Below are positions 45,048 through 53,369 of a stretch of 64,000 nucleotides of DNA, one piece after another (within the stretch, counting starts at the first letter, position 1; the number at the start of each line of letters is the position of its first letter). The notes below the pieces were generated by a model. That model searched no databases and was not told the origin of the DNA. It saw only the letters and a list, made by a program, of their open reading frames with translations. A program made the translations under genes and the position numbers. The DNA comes from a bacterium Scap17. GTDB lineage: Bacteria > Pseudomonadota > Gammaproteobacteria > Pseudomonadales > Halomonadaceae. Where the stretch lies: the NCBI GenBank assembly GCA_013376735.1, contig VINJ01000001.1, positions 372,001-436,000 of the forward strand. Reading direction: 5' to 3'.

Positions 45048-45079
45048 AGAACCGCCCCAGCTCATGCTGGGGCGGTTCT
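45048..45079 (+). terminator. Terminator after the cold-shock gene
   Basis: A 13-base perfect stem (AGAACCGCCCCAG with its complement) and a 6-base loop are followed by a T-rich tail (GTTTG). Confidence 0.88.
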
Positions 45080-45155
45080 GTTTGTGCTGAAGAAAAGGTC
45101 TTGGACGCAAGCTGTAGTGATATGACGCGAACAAGCATTGAACAGTACTGACAAG

Positions 45156-45201
45156 AAGCCCCATCACTCGGCAGGCCGCAAGGCATCGAGTGGTGGGGCT
45201 T
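45156..45201. terminator. Terminator downstream of metR
   Basis: AAGCCCCATCACTCG and CGAGTGGTGGGGCTT (one wobble) enclose a 16-base loop with its own GC pairs. It lies 39 bases past the metR stop on the minus strand and can also back up the cold-shock gene terminator. Confidence 0.75.
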
Positions 45202-45239
45202 TCGTGTATCCATTCCGCGTAGGCGCTGAGATCCGGGTA

Positions 45240-46151
45240 TCAGGCAGGCTTCACGCCACTCAACACCTCGAATGATGTCTCACGAGCGGTACGCAGGAAG
45301 TCGTCCATCCACGGCGTGCCGAGCAGGTCTTCTCTGACGGCGGCGTAGAGTGTCGCCCAGACACCGTCGCCCAACGACAGGCCGCGCACGTAATCGCGCG
45401 TCAGATACTCGGCCAGCGCCCAGTTGGGGAGCGCCGTGACGCCGCGACCGCTGGCGACCAGCTGCATCATCATCACCGTCATCTCGGCGCTGCGGATCTC
45501 GCGCGGGCTCACGTTGGCCGGTTCGAGGAACTGGGTGAACACGTCCAAGCGATCATGCTCGACCGGATAGATGATCAAGGTCTCATCGCACAGGTCCTGA
45601 GGCTCCACATGGCCCTTGATGGCCAATGCATGCTGGCGTGCCACGGCCAGCATGACCTCATAGCGGAACAGCGGAATGTACTGGATGCCGGTCATCTCCA
45701 CCGGATTGGCGGTGATGACCAGGTCCAGCTGCTCGCGGCCCAATGCCTGCAGGGGGGCGAAGCTGTGGCCCGAGGGGATATCGACTTCAATTTCCGGCCA
45801 GTGATCGCGGAAGCGATCCACCGTCGGCATCAGCCACTGAAAGCAGCTATGGCACTCGATGGCCATGTGCAACCGGCCCTGTTCGCTTCCCGCCATGCGG
45901 GCAATGTCGCGCTCAGCCATGCGGAATTGCGGCAGTACCTGCTCTGCCAGCGACAACAGGCGCTGTCCGGCGCGGGTAAACTCCACGGGGCGCGTCTTGC
46001 GGATGAACAGTGGCGCGCCCAGGCGCTCCTCGAGGTCCTTCAGCTGATGGGAGAGGGCAGATTGGGTGAGGTGGACACGCTCCGCGGCTTCGACCAGCGA
46101 GCCTGCATCACGCAGGGCCAGCAGGGTACGCAGATGGCGCAATTCAAGCAT
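45240..46151 (-). CDS. metR: LysR-family methionine regulator MetR
   Basis: MetR activates methionine genes with homocysteine as co-activator. The 303-residue product has the N-terminal HTH LRTLLALRDAGSLVEAAERVHLTQSALSHQLKDLEERLGAPLF. The effector domain carries highly MetR-specific blocks: IECHSCFQWLMPTVDRFRDHWPEIEVDIPSG, LDLVITANPVEMTGIQYIPLF and MMMQLVASGRGVTALPNWALAEYL. In many bacteria metE is divergent from metR. Here the divergent neighbour is a lipoprotein gene instead, so the usual target is not adjacent. Confidence 0.93.
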   Translation of the reverse strand: MLELRHLRTLLALRDAGSLVEAAERVHLTQSALSHQLKDLEERLGAPLFIRKTRPVEFTRAGQRLLSLAEQVLPQFRMAERDIARMAGSEQGRLHMAIECHSCFQWLMPTVDRFRDHWPEIEVDIPSGHSFAPLQALGREQLDLVITANPVEMTGIQYIPLFRYEVMLAVARQHALAIKGHVEPQDLCDETLIIYPVEHDRLDVFTQFLEPANVSPREIRSAEMTVMMMQLVASGRGVTALPNWALAEYLTRDYVRGLSLGDGVWATLYAAVREDLLGTPWMDDFLRTARETSFEVLSGVKPA

Positions 46152-46305
46152 GATGAATGGTGCTCATGTTGAGAGGTTGAAAAAGGTACGTCGTGGAAGG
46201 TCACCATCATGACGTGCGGCTGCCAGAGGGCGCTCATGACACTGTCTCATATTCATGGCGATTGGCGTATCACTTGGGGTGGCGGAAAACGAAGGATGCC
46301 AGAGT

Positions 46306-46335
46306 CAGCCTTGCATAGGGTGTCATGCAAGGCTG
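46306..46335. repeat. 11-bp perfect inverted repeat in the metR/lipoprotein intergenic region
   Basis: CAGCCTTGCAT (46306-46316) and ATGCAAGGCTG (46325-46335) flank an 8-base loop. The 371-base region between the divergent genes otherwise shows no gene. The repeat lacks a T-run; it may be an operator or a leader hairpin. I found no clear TGAA-N5-TTCA MetR site. Confidence 0.6.
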
Positions 46336-46522
46336 GCAGGGCGCGCGCCTTGTACCCTCAGTGTATACCCATCCCCACAAGCCTCACTGCGCTTGATAGA
46401 CTTTGACAGGGTGCGCCAGGAAGGCCGCCGTCTCCGCCTTGAAGTCCAGCCATGCCGCAGTGTCTCATCGCGAGAGTGCTGCGCTGCCTCTTGTCGTCCG
46501 ACATGCCCAGGGAGGGTTCATC

Positions 46523-47602
46523 ATGTCACGTCATTGCTGTCGCCTTTTTGCCATTTTTCATGCGTTGCCCCATGGGTGGGCCGCGAGTCTCACGCCAGGG
46601 ATGATCGCTGCCGGTCGAGCGGGCTTGCGCCTGTCGCCTCTGGCGGTGTCCATGCTGTTGGCGGGGTGTACCTCCCTGCCGTGGAGTCAGGATGTCACGT
46701 CAGAGTCGGATCTCGATCGGCCGCCGCTGAAGATGCCTGCCCCTGCGCAGGCTCCGGGCCCCGTGGTGCATGAAGTGCCGAAAAAGCCGCTCCCCAGCGC
46801 GGAGTCGCTGGGCAAGGCGGCTGCCGTGACGTTGCCCTCCAGCTTTCTGCCACCGCCTCGGGCGAGTGAGTATCAGGTGTGGCGCTGTACTCCGGCGCAG
46901 GATCTGCTGATGGCCTTCAGCGAAGGCGACGCCGAGGCATCGCATGACTGGTTGCGACTGTGGTCGCGGCGGCATGCCTATACCCTGGAGCGGGTCGTCA
47001 GTGCCTCGGGCGAGCGCTATCAGGCCAATGCCGGTGCATCGCCGGCCGAGCAGGCGTCTGGTGATGTGAAGGCGTTGCCCGGTGAAGAGGGGCTGGAGGT
47101 GTGGTTCAAGGGTTCCGAGGCGATGCTGCAGAATGCCCGTGGCAACCTGGAATGTGTGCAGGATGATCGGCGCGTGATTCATCCCACGATGCAGAAGCCA
47201 CTGTTGGTGGCGCAGGGCAATGAGCCCGGCTGGCAGGTCAGTCTCGACAGCCAGCACAACCTGCTGACGCTGACGGCCATGCAGGGCTTGCTCGAGTCGC
47301 CGCACGAGGCCCAGGCATCCGAGCGCACTGCAGAAGCGGAGGCTGACGCTCGCTCGTCAGGTGTCCAGGTGGTGAAGCTGCCTTATCGGATCGCCCGCGA
47401 GGCAGACGATAGCCGTGTGCTCAAGGCGCAACTCCCGGCTGGCGGCAAGCAGGGCGAGCCATTGCAGCTGGTGGTCGCGCTGGGCGCCTGCTTCGATTCC
47501 ATGCAGGGCGCGCCCTATCCACTGACGGCGACCTTGACGATTGCGGGGCAAGAATTGAGGGGCTGCGGCGAGGCGTTCCGTTATCCGTCGGCAGTCGAAT
47601 AA
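46523..47602 (+). CDS. Lipoprotein with lysozyme-inhibitor-like and COG3650-like segments
   Basis: This predicted outer- or inner-membrane lipoprotein of about 359 residues has the lipobox SMLLAGC at the end of a hydrophobic segment. ATG 46523 (AGGGAGG upstream) gives a 49-residue signal peptide, unusually long; ATG 46601 would give a normal one. After a Pro-rich linker, a segment with YQVWRCTPAQDLLMAF and ... WFKGSEAMLQNARGNLECVQD resembles the MliC C-type lysozyme inhibitor fold. Then AQGNEPGWQVSL resembles the GNEPxW motif of COG3650 proteins. A role against host or predator lysozyme is an inference. Confidence 0.7.
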   Translation: MSRHCCRLFAIFHALPHGWAASLTPGMIAAGRAGLRLSPLAVSMLLAGCTSLPWSQDVTSESDLDRPPLKMPAPAQAPGPVVHEVPKKPLPSAESLGKAAAVTLPSSFLPPPRASEYQVWRCTPAQDLLMAFSEGDAEASHDWLRLWSRRHAYTLERVVSASGERYQANAGASPAEQASGDVKALPGEEGLEVWFKGSEAMLQNARGNLECVQDDRRVIHPTMQKPLLVAQGNEPGWQVSLDSQHNLLTLTAMQGLLESPHEAQASERTAEAEADARSSGVQVVKLPYRIAREADDSRVLKAQLPAGGKQGEPLQLVVALGACFDSMQGAPYPLTATLTIAGQELRGCGEAFRYPSAVE

Positions 47603-47755
47603 GGGTGATGACTGACTAATCGTTCGCTTTTTTCGAATGATATGGGCGATTTAAGTCGCTTTTCGTGTGCAATGGTTCATTTATCATGCTGTGCATGCGG
47701 ATCGGGTCGAACACCGTCGACAGGATCGCGCCTCACTTTCATGGAGACCCTCCAC

Positions 47756-48385
47756 ATGTCAAAAGCCTCACTCAATGTCCTGCTGGTGTCTGCTTCCCTG
47801 TTTGCCGACAAGGGTAATTCACGTGCGCTGGCCTCATCCTTCGTCAGTGCGCTCGAGACCTCCGGGCAGCCATTTCAGCTGACGCATCATGATCTGGTCG
47901 AGCGTGACCTGCCGCATCTCGATGGCGCGGAAATGCAGGCCTGGATGACGCCGGCGGATGAGCGCAGCGCCGAGCAACGCAAGCTCGCCGCACTGTCCGA
48001 TGGTTTTCTGGCCGAGCTGAGAGCGGCAGACCTGCTGGTCGTCGCGGCACCGCTCTACAATCTGGGCCTGCCGACGCAGATGAAGGCGTGGTTCGACCGG
48101 GTGCTGCGTGCCGGCGAGACCTTCCGCTATACCGAGAAAGGGCCGGTGGGCCTGCTGGAAGGCAAGCAGGCGCTGGTGCTGGCGGCGCGTGGCGGCATGT
48201 ACGTGGGCACTGAAATGGATTCCCAGACACCGCACCTGAAATCCATGCTTGGGCTGATGGGGATCACGGATCAGCACTTCGTGTATGCCGAAGGGCTCAA
48301 CATGGGCGATGAGTCCAGGGCCGCCTCACTGGCCGAGGCCAAGGCTGCCATCGCCAATCAGGTGCAAGCTCTGCAGTTCCGCTGA
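47756..48385 (+). CDS. azoR: FMN-dependent NADH:quinone/azo reductase
   Basis: This 209-residue flavodoxin-fold enzyme reduces quinones and azo compounds with NADH. Motifs are LLVSASLFADKGNSRALASSFV for FMN phosphate binding, AAPLYNLGLPTQMKAWFDRVLRAGETFRYTEKGPVGLLEGKQALVLAARGG and the C-terminal LGLMGITDQHFVYAEGLNMG. ATG 47756 has GGAG 9 bases upstream. It is a single gene ended by a long hairpin. Confidence 0.93.
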   Translation: MSKASLNVLLVSASLFADKGNSRALASSFVSALETSGQPFQLTHHDLVERDLPHLDGAEMQAWMTPADERSAEQRKLAALSDGFLAELRAADLLVVAAPLYNLGLPTQMKAWFDRVLRAGETFRYTEKGPVGLLEGKQALVLAARGGMYVGTEMDSQTPHLKSMLGLMGITDQHFVYAEGLNMGDESRAASLAEAKAAIANQVQALQFR

Positions 48386-48394
48386 GAGAAGTGA

Positions 48395-48447
48395 AAACAC
48401 GAACGCCATCGCCGCCCCTTGTCCGGGCGGTGATGGCGTTCGTGTTT
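48395..48447. terminator. Bidirectional terminator between azoR and the YigZ gene
   Basis: Outer 16-base arms (AAACACGAACGCCATC and its complement) enclose a second GC stem (CCGCCC/GGGCGG). The element separates convergent genes. Confidence 0.85.
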
Positions 48448-48495
48448 GTGCACAGCCAAAGGGAATCGCTGGCGCCGGTCAGTCGCTGGTGCAGG

Positions 48496-49122
48496 TCAGT
48501 CGCGGGAGTCGAGCACTTCCAGCGCTCCCTTGAGACGCGCATGCAGTTCTTCCAGCGGCGGCTGGGCGCTACCTTGCGGCCAGCCCGCCGTCAACACTAC
48601 GCCATCGGCACCATAGTCGCTGGCATCCACTGGCACATCGTAGCCATTCAACCAGTGGCGAACATCGGCCTCATGGGCGAAGCCGACCTTCAGGCGCCTG
48701 GGCGTGCGCGGCGTGAAGGTTATGGTGGGCAGGTGCTCGAGTGCCTCGAGCACGGCGCGGCTGTATGCCCGCGCCAGGCCGCCGGTGCCCAGCTTGATGC
48801 CGCCGAAGTAGCGGATCACCACACAGGCCACCTGGCCGACGCCACTGCCTTCGAGCACCTGATACATCGGCCTGCCAGCAGTGCCGCCCGGTTCGCCATC
48901 ATCGGAGAAGCCGATGGCATTCTGCTCATCAGGCGCCCCGGCGATGAACGCCGTGCAGTGGTGGCGTGCGTTGGGGTGGGCGAGATGCGCTTGAGCCAGC
49001 AGCCGTGTCATGCCTTCTGGCGTCGGGGCATGGGCCAGCCAGGCGATGAAGCGGCTCTTCTCGATCTCGATGCTGTGTTCATGGTGCGCCTCGGGCGCCA
49101 GTGCCGGTATCAGATAGGTCAT
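48496..49122 (-). CDS. yigZ: YigZ/IMPACT-family protein
   Basis: This 208-residue protein has the UPF0029 N-terminal domain (KSRFIAWLAHAPTPEGMTRLLAQAHLAHPNARHHCTAFI; FSDDGEPGGTAGRPMYQVLEGSGVGQVACVVIRYFGGIKLGTGGLARAYSRAV). A DUF1949-like C-terminal domain follows. The family is linked to translation control in eukaryotes, but its bacterial role is unclear. It is followed on the same strand, 26 bases upstream in gene order, by the LexA-like gene. Confidence 0.93.
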   Translation of the reverse strand: MTYLIPALAPEAHHEHSIEIEKSRFIAWLAHAPTPEGMTRLLAQAHLAHPNARHHCTAFIAGAPDEQNAIGFSDDGEPGGTAGRPMYQVLEGSGVGQVACVVIRYFGGIKLGTGGLARAYSRAVLEALEHLPTITFTPRTPRRLKVGFAHEADVRHWLNGYDVPVDASDYGADGVVLTAGWPQGSAQPPLEELHARLKGALEVLDSRD

Positions 49123-49148
49123 GGCACCATCTTACCAAAGCGTCGTCC

Positions 49149-49625
49149 TCAGTGAGTGACGGCATTGCCGCGCACCACGCCCATCACCATGCCCAGCACT
49201 TCGATATCGGCATTCTTGAGATAGATGGGGGCCATGCTGTCGTTGGCCGGTTGCAGGCGCACGCCGGTCTTTTCGATATACAGCTTCTTCAGCGTCACTT
49301 CCTGCTGATTGATCATCACCACGGCAGTCTCGCCATTCTCGGCGCTTTCGCTGCGTTCGATGATGATGATGTCGCCATCATGGATATTGCAGTTGATCAT
49401 CGAATGGCCGCGCACGCGCAGGGCGTAGGTGTTGCGGCGCACCATGCGTGTCGGCACGGCAACCGTACCGCAGTCGGCGATGGCTTCGATGGGCATGCCG
49501 GCCGTGATGTTGCCAAGCAGCGGGATATCCATCATGTCGCTGGCGGTGATTTCCTGCCAGGCCTGGTCATTGAGCGGCAGGTTGTGAAGACGCTGAAGGT
49601 AATGCGGAGCGTGAAGACGTGACAT
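49149..49625 (-). CDS. LexA/UmuD-like S24 autoprotease without a DNA-binding domain
   Basis: This 158-residue protein matches only the C-terminal protease half of LexA. It has a cleavage site in LGNITAGMPIEA (Ala42-Gly43), nucleophile Ser75 in VRGHSMINCNIHDGDIII, general base Lys113 in EVTLKKL and the C-terminal VLGMVMGVVRG. All catalytic residues are present. Normal LexA is about 200 residues with an N-terminal winged helix. Here only 33 residues precede the conserved part, and an in-frame TAG lies two codons before the ATG, so no domain was missed upstream. AGGGGA serves as ribosome binding site. A near-perfect SOS box lies 187 bases upstream. UmuD-like or anti-LexA roles are possible. Confidence 0.88.
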   Translation of the reverse strand: MSRLHAPHYLQRLHNLPLNDQAWQEITASDMMDIPLLGNITAGMPIEAIADCGTVAVPTRMVRRNTYALRVRGHSMINCNIHDGDIIIIERSESAENGETAVVMINQQEVTLKKLYIEKTGVRLQPANDSMAPIYLKNADIEVLGMVMGVVRGNAVTH

Positions 49626-49811
49626 GAGCTATCCCCTGATGCCGTGCGGTCGGCGCGGATGGTGCGTCGGCCTGCGGTGCAGCGTGGAGGGTCGTCAGGC
49701 TGAGTTCATCTGTCGCCTGCTAGGCTCCGCGAACATGCTGACAACGCGTTGAGCCGACCCGATCAGTCTGTGCCTGCACTCGGCAGGCGTGTGATGAAGG
49801 TACTGTATGGA

Positions 49812-49831
49812 TACTGTTTTTGTATACAGTG
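49812..49831 (-). promoter_or_regulatory. SOS (LexA) box
   Basis: TACTGTTTTTGTATACAGTG fits the CTG-N10-CAG LexA box with A/T-rich core and TA flanks. It lies in the gap between the LexA-like gene (minus strand) and ccmA (plus strand) and most likely controls the former. The 473-base gap otherwise shows no gene. Confidence 0.85.
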
Positions 49832-50098
49832 TCTGCATCATAGCAAGCTCTCGCGAAGTGGCAAGAGGTCAGCGGATCGGCCGGCGCCACTCCAGCGAAA
49901 GTGTGTCGTATGAATGTGCACCACATGTCGCTGATATATTTCTCGAGTGCTTGACTGCCCGTCATGGTGGGGCTGCGAGACCAGGCGATCGGCTGCACGG
50001 TGGTCAGTGTCGACCTCAGCTCGTAGAATGGCTCGCAGTGACCCTTGGGTCTGCCTTTGATGTCGCACTCCGCGACGGCTCAGCCGCGAGAATCCGGG

Positions 50099-50866
50099 AT
50101 GCCCAGCCAGCCTGCCAGCGATGAAGTCAGTAGCGCGCCGCCTCTGTTGGCGGTCGTGGCGCTCGGCTGTGAGCGTGATGAGCGCTGGCTGTTCGAGGGG
50201 CTGGATCTTTCGCTGCATGCGGGAGAGATCCTGCAGGTCGAGGGCCCCAATGGCAGTGGCAAGACGACCCTGCTCAAGATTCTGTCCGGTCAGTTCCATG
50301 ACTACGAGGGCGAGGTGCTCTGGCGCGGCCAGCCTTCCTCGCGGGTGCGTGACGACTTTCTGGGTTCACTGCTCTATCTGGGTCACCAGCCCGGCATCAA
50401 GGGCACCCTGACCGCCTTGGAAAACCTTGCCTGGTATCAGGCGCTTGGCGGTCAGCCGCAGGTGAAGTCAGAGGCCTGCAGCGAGATCGCCTGGGCGGCG
50501 CTGGATGCCGTAGGGCTGGCCGGTTTCGAGGATGTGCCTGCCCAGCAGCTTTCCGCCGGTCAGCAGCGACGTATCGCGCTGGCGCGGCTGTATCTGACGC
50601 CACGCCGGCTGTGGGTGCTCGATGAGCCCTTCACCGCCATCGATCGCGACGGCGTTCAGGCGCTGGAAGCATTGCTGCTGGCTCACGCCCAGCGTGGGGG
50701 CGGTGTGGTGATGACGACTCATCATCGCTTCTCGCAGGCCTCGCGCTTGCGCCGCTTGTGCCTGGGCGCTAAGGAAGGGGTGAAGGCCGAGCAGGGGCTA
50801 GAGCAGGGTTCAGAGCAGGGTATGGGCGGGAAAGACACAGCCTCGACACAAGGCGCCTCGGCATGA
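50099..50866 (+). CDS. ccmA: Heme exporter ATP-binding protein CcmA
   Basis: CcmA is the ATPase of the CcmABCD complex that releases holo-CcmE during cytochrome c maturation. It has Walker A GPNGSGKTTLLK, LLYLGHQPGIKGTLTALENL, signature QLSAGQQRRIALARL and Walker B LWVLDEPFTAID. The start is uncertain; ATG 50099 gives 255 residues, and ATG 50060 is possible. A Gln/Glu/Gly-rich tail of about 35 residues (EQGLEQGSEQGMGGK) goes beyond the usual end. The stop overlaps ccmB by 4 bases. It is the first gene of the nine-gene ccm operon. Confidence 0.94.
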   Translation: MPSQPASDEVSSAPPLLAVVALGCERDERWLFEGLDLSLHAGEILQVEGPNGSGKTTLLKILSGQFHDYEGEVLWRGQPSSRVRDDFLGSLLYLGHQPGIKGTLTALENLAWYQALGGQPQVKSEACSEIAWAALDAVGLAGFEDVPAQQLSAGQQRRIALARLYLTPRRLWVLDEPFTAIDRDGVQALEALLLAHAQRGGGVVMTTHHRFSQASRLRRLCLGAKEGVKAEQGLEQGSEQGMGGKDTASTQGASA

Positions 50867-51585
50867 ACCATGAGCTACTGACGGCATTGCCCGAGGCCCC
50901 GCCCACCGGTTCGCTGGCCGGGGCCTTCAAGGCGACCCTCGCGCGCGACCTGCGTCAGGCGCTGCGCCGACGCAGTGAGCTGATCAATCCGCTGGTGTTC
51001 TTCGCCCTGGTGATCACGCTGTTTCCGTTGGGCATCTCCCCGGACAAGGCGCTGCTGGCGACGCTGGCGCCGGGCCTGTTGTGGGTGGCGGCGTTGCTGG
51101 CGACGCTGCTGTCACTGGATGGCCTGTTCCGGCAGGATCTGGACGACGGCAGTCTCGAGCAACTGCTGCTGACGCCGCAGCCATTGCCGTTGCTGGTACT
51201 GGCCAAGGTGGTAGGCCACTGGTTGCTGACCGGCCTGCCGTTGGCGCTGATGGCACCCTTGCTGGGCGTGATGCTGGGACTGCCGAGCGGCACCTTTGGC
51301 GTGTTGATCTCCTCGCTGGCGCTGGGCAGCATGAGCCTGTCATTGATCGGCGCGATCGGTGCGGCACTCACGGTGGGGCTGCGGCGTGGCGGAGTACTGC
51401 TCTCGCTGATCATCCTGCCGCTGTACATTCCGGTGCTGATCTTCGGCGCCGGTGCCGTACAGAGCGCCGTCAACGGCATGCCCAGCCTGGCCCATCTGGC
51501 CATTCTGGGCGCGATGCTGGCGCTGGCCCTGTTGCTGGCGCCGCTCGCCATCGCCGCCGGACTCAGGCTGAGCATCAGTGGCTAG
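50863..51585 (+). CDS. ccmB: Heme exporter membrane protein CcmB
   Basis: This 240-residue permease partner of CcmA has six hydrophobic helices. Typical features are LARDLRQALRRRSELINPLVFFALVITLFPLG near the N-terminus and LLATLLSLDGLFRQDLDDGSLEQLLLTP. ISLIGAIGAALTVGLRRGGVLLSLIILPLYIPVLIFG-like segments follow. Family length is about 220. It overlaps ccmA by 4 bases and precedes ccmC by 81 bases. Confidence 0.95.
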   Translation: MNHELLTALPEAPPTGSLAGAFKATLARDLRQALRRRSELINPLVFFALVITLFPLGISPDKALLATLAPGLLWVAALLATLLSLDGLFRQDLDDGSLEQLLLTPQPLPLLVLAKVVGHWLLTGLPLALMAPLLGVMLGLPSGTFGVLISSLALGSMSLSLIGAIGAALTVGLRRGGVLLSLIILPLYIPVLIFGAGAVQSAVNGMPSLAHLAILGAMLALALLLAPLAIAAGLRLSISG

Positions 51586-51666
51586 CCCAATCAAGAACTG
51601 CATGACGCTGCCCGAGCATGCTCGAGCATTCGCAAGGCTCTTCATTGCCCCTGACAAGAGGCCCGT

Positions 51667-52518
51667 GTGACCGCCGATTCCGACTCTCCTCAAGCGCCTG
51701 CCCGCAAGGTTCGTCCCCGCAAGGGCGGGCTATGGCCGTGGCTGCATCGCATGGGTGCGCCGGCGACCTTCTTCGCGGCCAGTCAGCGCTGGCTGCCGTG
51801 GCTATGGGCGCTGGCGATCATCTCGCTGGTGGCCGGCAGTGTCTGGGGGCTGGCCTTCGCGCCCGCCGACTACCAGCAGGGCAACAGTTTCCGCATCATC
51901 TATGTACATGTGCCAGCGGCGATTCTCGCCCAGTCGTGCTTCATGCTGCTGGCGGTGTGTGCGCTGCTCTTCCTGGTGTGGAAGATCAAGCTGGCGGACA
52001 TGGTGGCCACGGCCGCCGCGCCCGTCGGTGCCCTGATGACAGCGCTGGCACTGTTTTCCGGCTCGGTGTGGGGCATTCCCACCTGGGGCACCTGGTGGAT
52101 CTGGGATGCCCGGCTGACCTCGATGCTGATTCAGCTGTTCCTGTATCTGGGCGTCATCGTGATGCGTGGCTCCTTCGTCAGCCGTGACAGCGGTTCGCGC
52201 GCGGCCTCGATCCTGGCGCTGGTCGGCATGGTCAATATCCCGATCATCAAGTATTCGGTGGACTGGTGGAGCACACTGCATCAACCGGCCACCTTCACGC
52301 TCAGCGAAGCGCCGCCGATGCCGGCCAGCATGTGGATTCCGCTGCTGCTGATGGTGATCGGCTTCTACGCCCTGTTCGGCGCGCTGGTGCTGATGCGCAC
52401 GCGGGTCGAGGTGTTGAGGCGCGAGAGTCGCAAGCAGTGGGTGCGTGATCTGCTGAGTCCGTCTGCGCGTGCGCGCCCCGATGCTGCGGTGGTCGCGGAA
52501 GAAGGGGATAAATCATGA
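51667..52518 (+). CDS. ccmC: Heme exporter/handling protein CcmC
   Basis: CcmC loads heme onto CcmE through its WWD domain, seen here as SGSVWGIPTWGTWWIWDARLTS. The 283-residue protein has six membrane helices, flanking histidines (YVHVPAAI and WWSTLHQPATF) and a polar N-terminal extension of about 35 residues (SDSPQAPARKVRPRKGG). Start is GTG 51667 with AAGAGG upstream. The stop overlaps ccmD by 4 bases. Confidence 0.96.
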   Translation: MTADSDSPQAPARKVRPRKGGLWPWLHRMGAPATFFAASQRWLPWLWALAIISLVAGSVWGLAFAPADYQQGNSFRIIYVHVPAAILAQSCFMLLAVCALLFLVWKIKLADMVATAAAPVGALMTALALFSGSVWGIPTWGTWWIWDARLTSMLIQLFLYLGVIVMRGSFVSRDSGSRAASILALVGMVNIPIIKYSVDWWSTLHQPATFTLSEAPPMPASMWIPLLLMVIGFYALFGALVLMRTRVEVLRRESRKQWVRDLLSPSARARPDAAVVAEEGDKS

Positions 52519-52781
52519 ACCTGCCGGGCATCGCCTTCTCGAGTGTCAGCGAGTTCTTCGCCATGGGCGGCCATGCGCTGTATGTGTGGTCGGCCTGGGG
52601 GCTGACGGCGGCATGTCTGATGGGGCTGGTGATCGCCACGCGGATGTCGCGTCGCGCGCTGGAGGCGGATATCCGTCGCCGGCTGCGCCGTGACGCTTCC
52701 CGTCATTCTTCGCACCCTGCTTCACGCCACGCTGCGCATCGTTCGGCACATCAGGCTTCGCGCCGCACCTCTCGTGATTGA
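52515..52781 (+). CDS. ccmD: Heme exporter subunit CcmD with His/Arg-rich tail
   Basis: CcmD is the small single-helix subunit needed for release of holo-CcmE. The N-terminal part is typical: FFAMGGHALYVWSAWGLTAACLMGLVI. After the charged helix (residues 44-58) comes a tail of about 30 residues rich in Arg, His and Ser (SRHSSHPASRHAAHRSAHQA) that is not usual for the family. Length is 88 rather than about 60-70 residues. It overlaps ccmC by 4 bases. Confidence 0.9.
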   Translation: MNLPGIAFSSVSEFFAMGGHALYVWSAWGLTAACLMGLVIATRMSRRALEADIRRRLRRDASRHSSHPASRHAAHRSAHQASRRTSRD

Positions 52782-52862
52782 ACCCGTTTTCTTCCTCCCG
52801 CGGCGGTTGTCCCGCTGACCGCGAGAGGCTTGACCGTCCCTTGCCCTGACCGAGCCCTGACC

Positions 52863-53369
52863 ATGACTCCCAAACGCAAGCAGCGCCTGTATATCGTCAC
52901 GGCCATCGTGCTGCTGGCCGCCCTCGCGGTGGGTCTGACCCTCTATGCCCTGCGCGCCAACATCAACGCCTTCTATACCCCGACGCAGATCGCCAGCGGC
53001 GAAGCGCCCCAGGGGCGGCAGATCCGTGCGGGCGGCATGGTGCGTGAGGGCAGTGTCAGGCGTGACAACGAGACGCTGGATGCCATCTTCACCGTCACCG
53101 ATTTCGATCATGACGTGACGGTGCATTATCAGGGCATCCTGCCGGACCTGTTCCGTGAAGGGCAGGGCGTGGTGGTGATGGGCACCTTCGATGGTGATCA
53201 TCTCGAGGCCAGCGAGGTGCTGGCCAAGCATGACGAGAAGTACATGCCGCCGGAGGTATCCGATGCACTCAAGGCCTCGGGGCGCGATGTCTCTGGTAAC
53301 AGGACGGGCAACCTGGCCAGCGACAGCAGCGCTGCCAAGGCCGCGATCGATCCGCAGGAGACCCCGTGA
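52863..53369 (+). CDS. ccmE: Cytochrome c-type biogenesis heme chaperone CcmE
   Basis: CcmE binds heme covalently in the periplasm and passes it to the CcmFH ligation module. The heme-binding motif [12 protein letters not shown] is present, with His and Tyr correctly spaced. The membrane anchor is [21 protein letters not shown], followed by the OB-fold domain. Start ATG 52863 (MTPKRKQRL) is preferred over the frame opening at 52830. The 168-residue product ends in a disordered tail. The stop overlaps the ccmF start (TGATG). Confidence 0.97.
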   Translation: MTPKRKQRLYIVTAIVLLAALAVGLTLYALRANINAFYTPTQIASGEAPQGRQIRAGGMVREGSVRRDNETLDAIFTVTDFDHDVTVHYQGILPDLFREGQGVVVMGTFDGDHLEASEVLAKHDEKYMPPEVSDALKASGRDVSGNRTGNLASDSSAAKAAIDPQETP

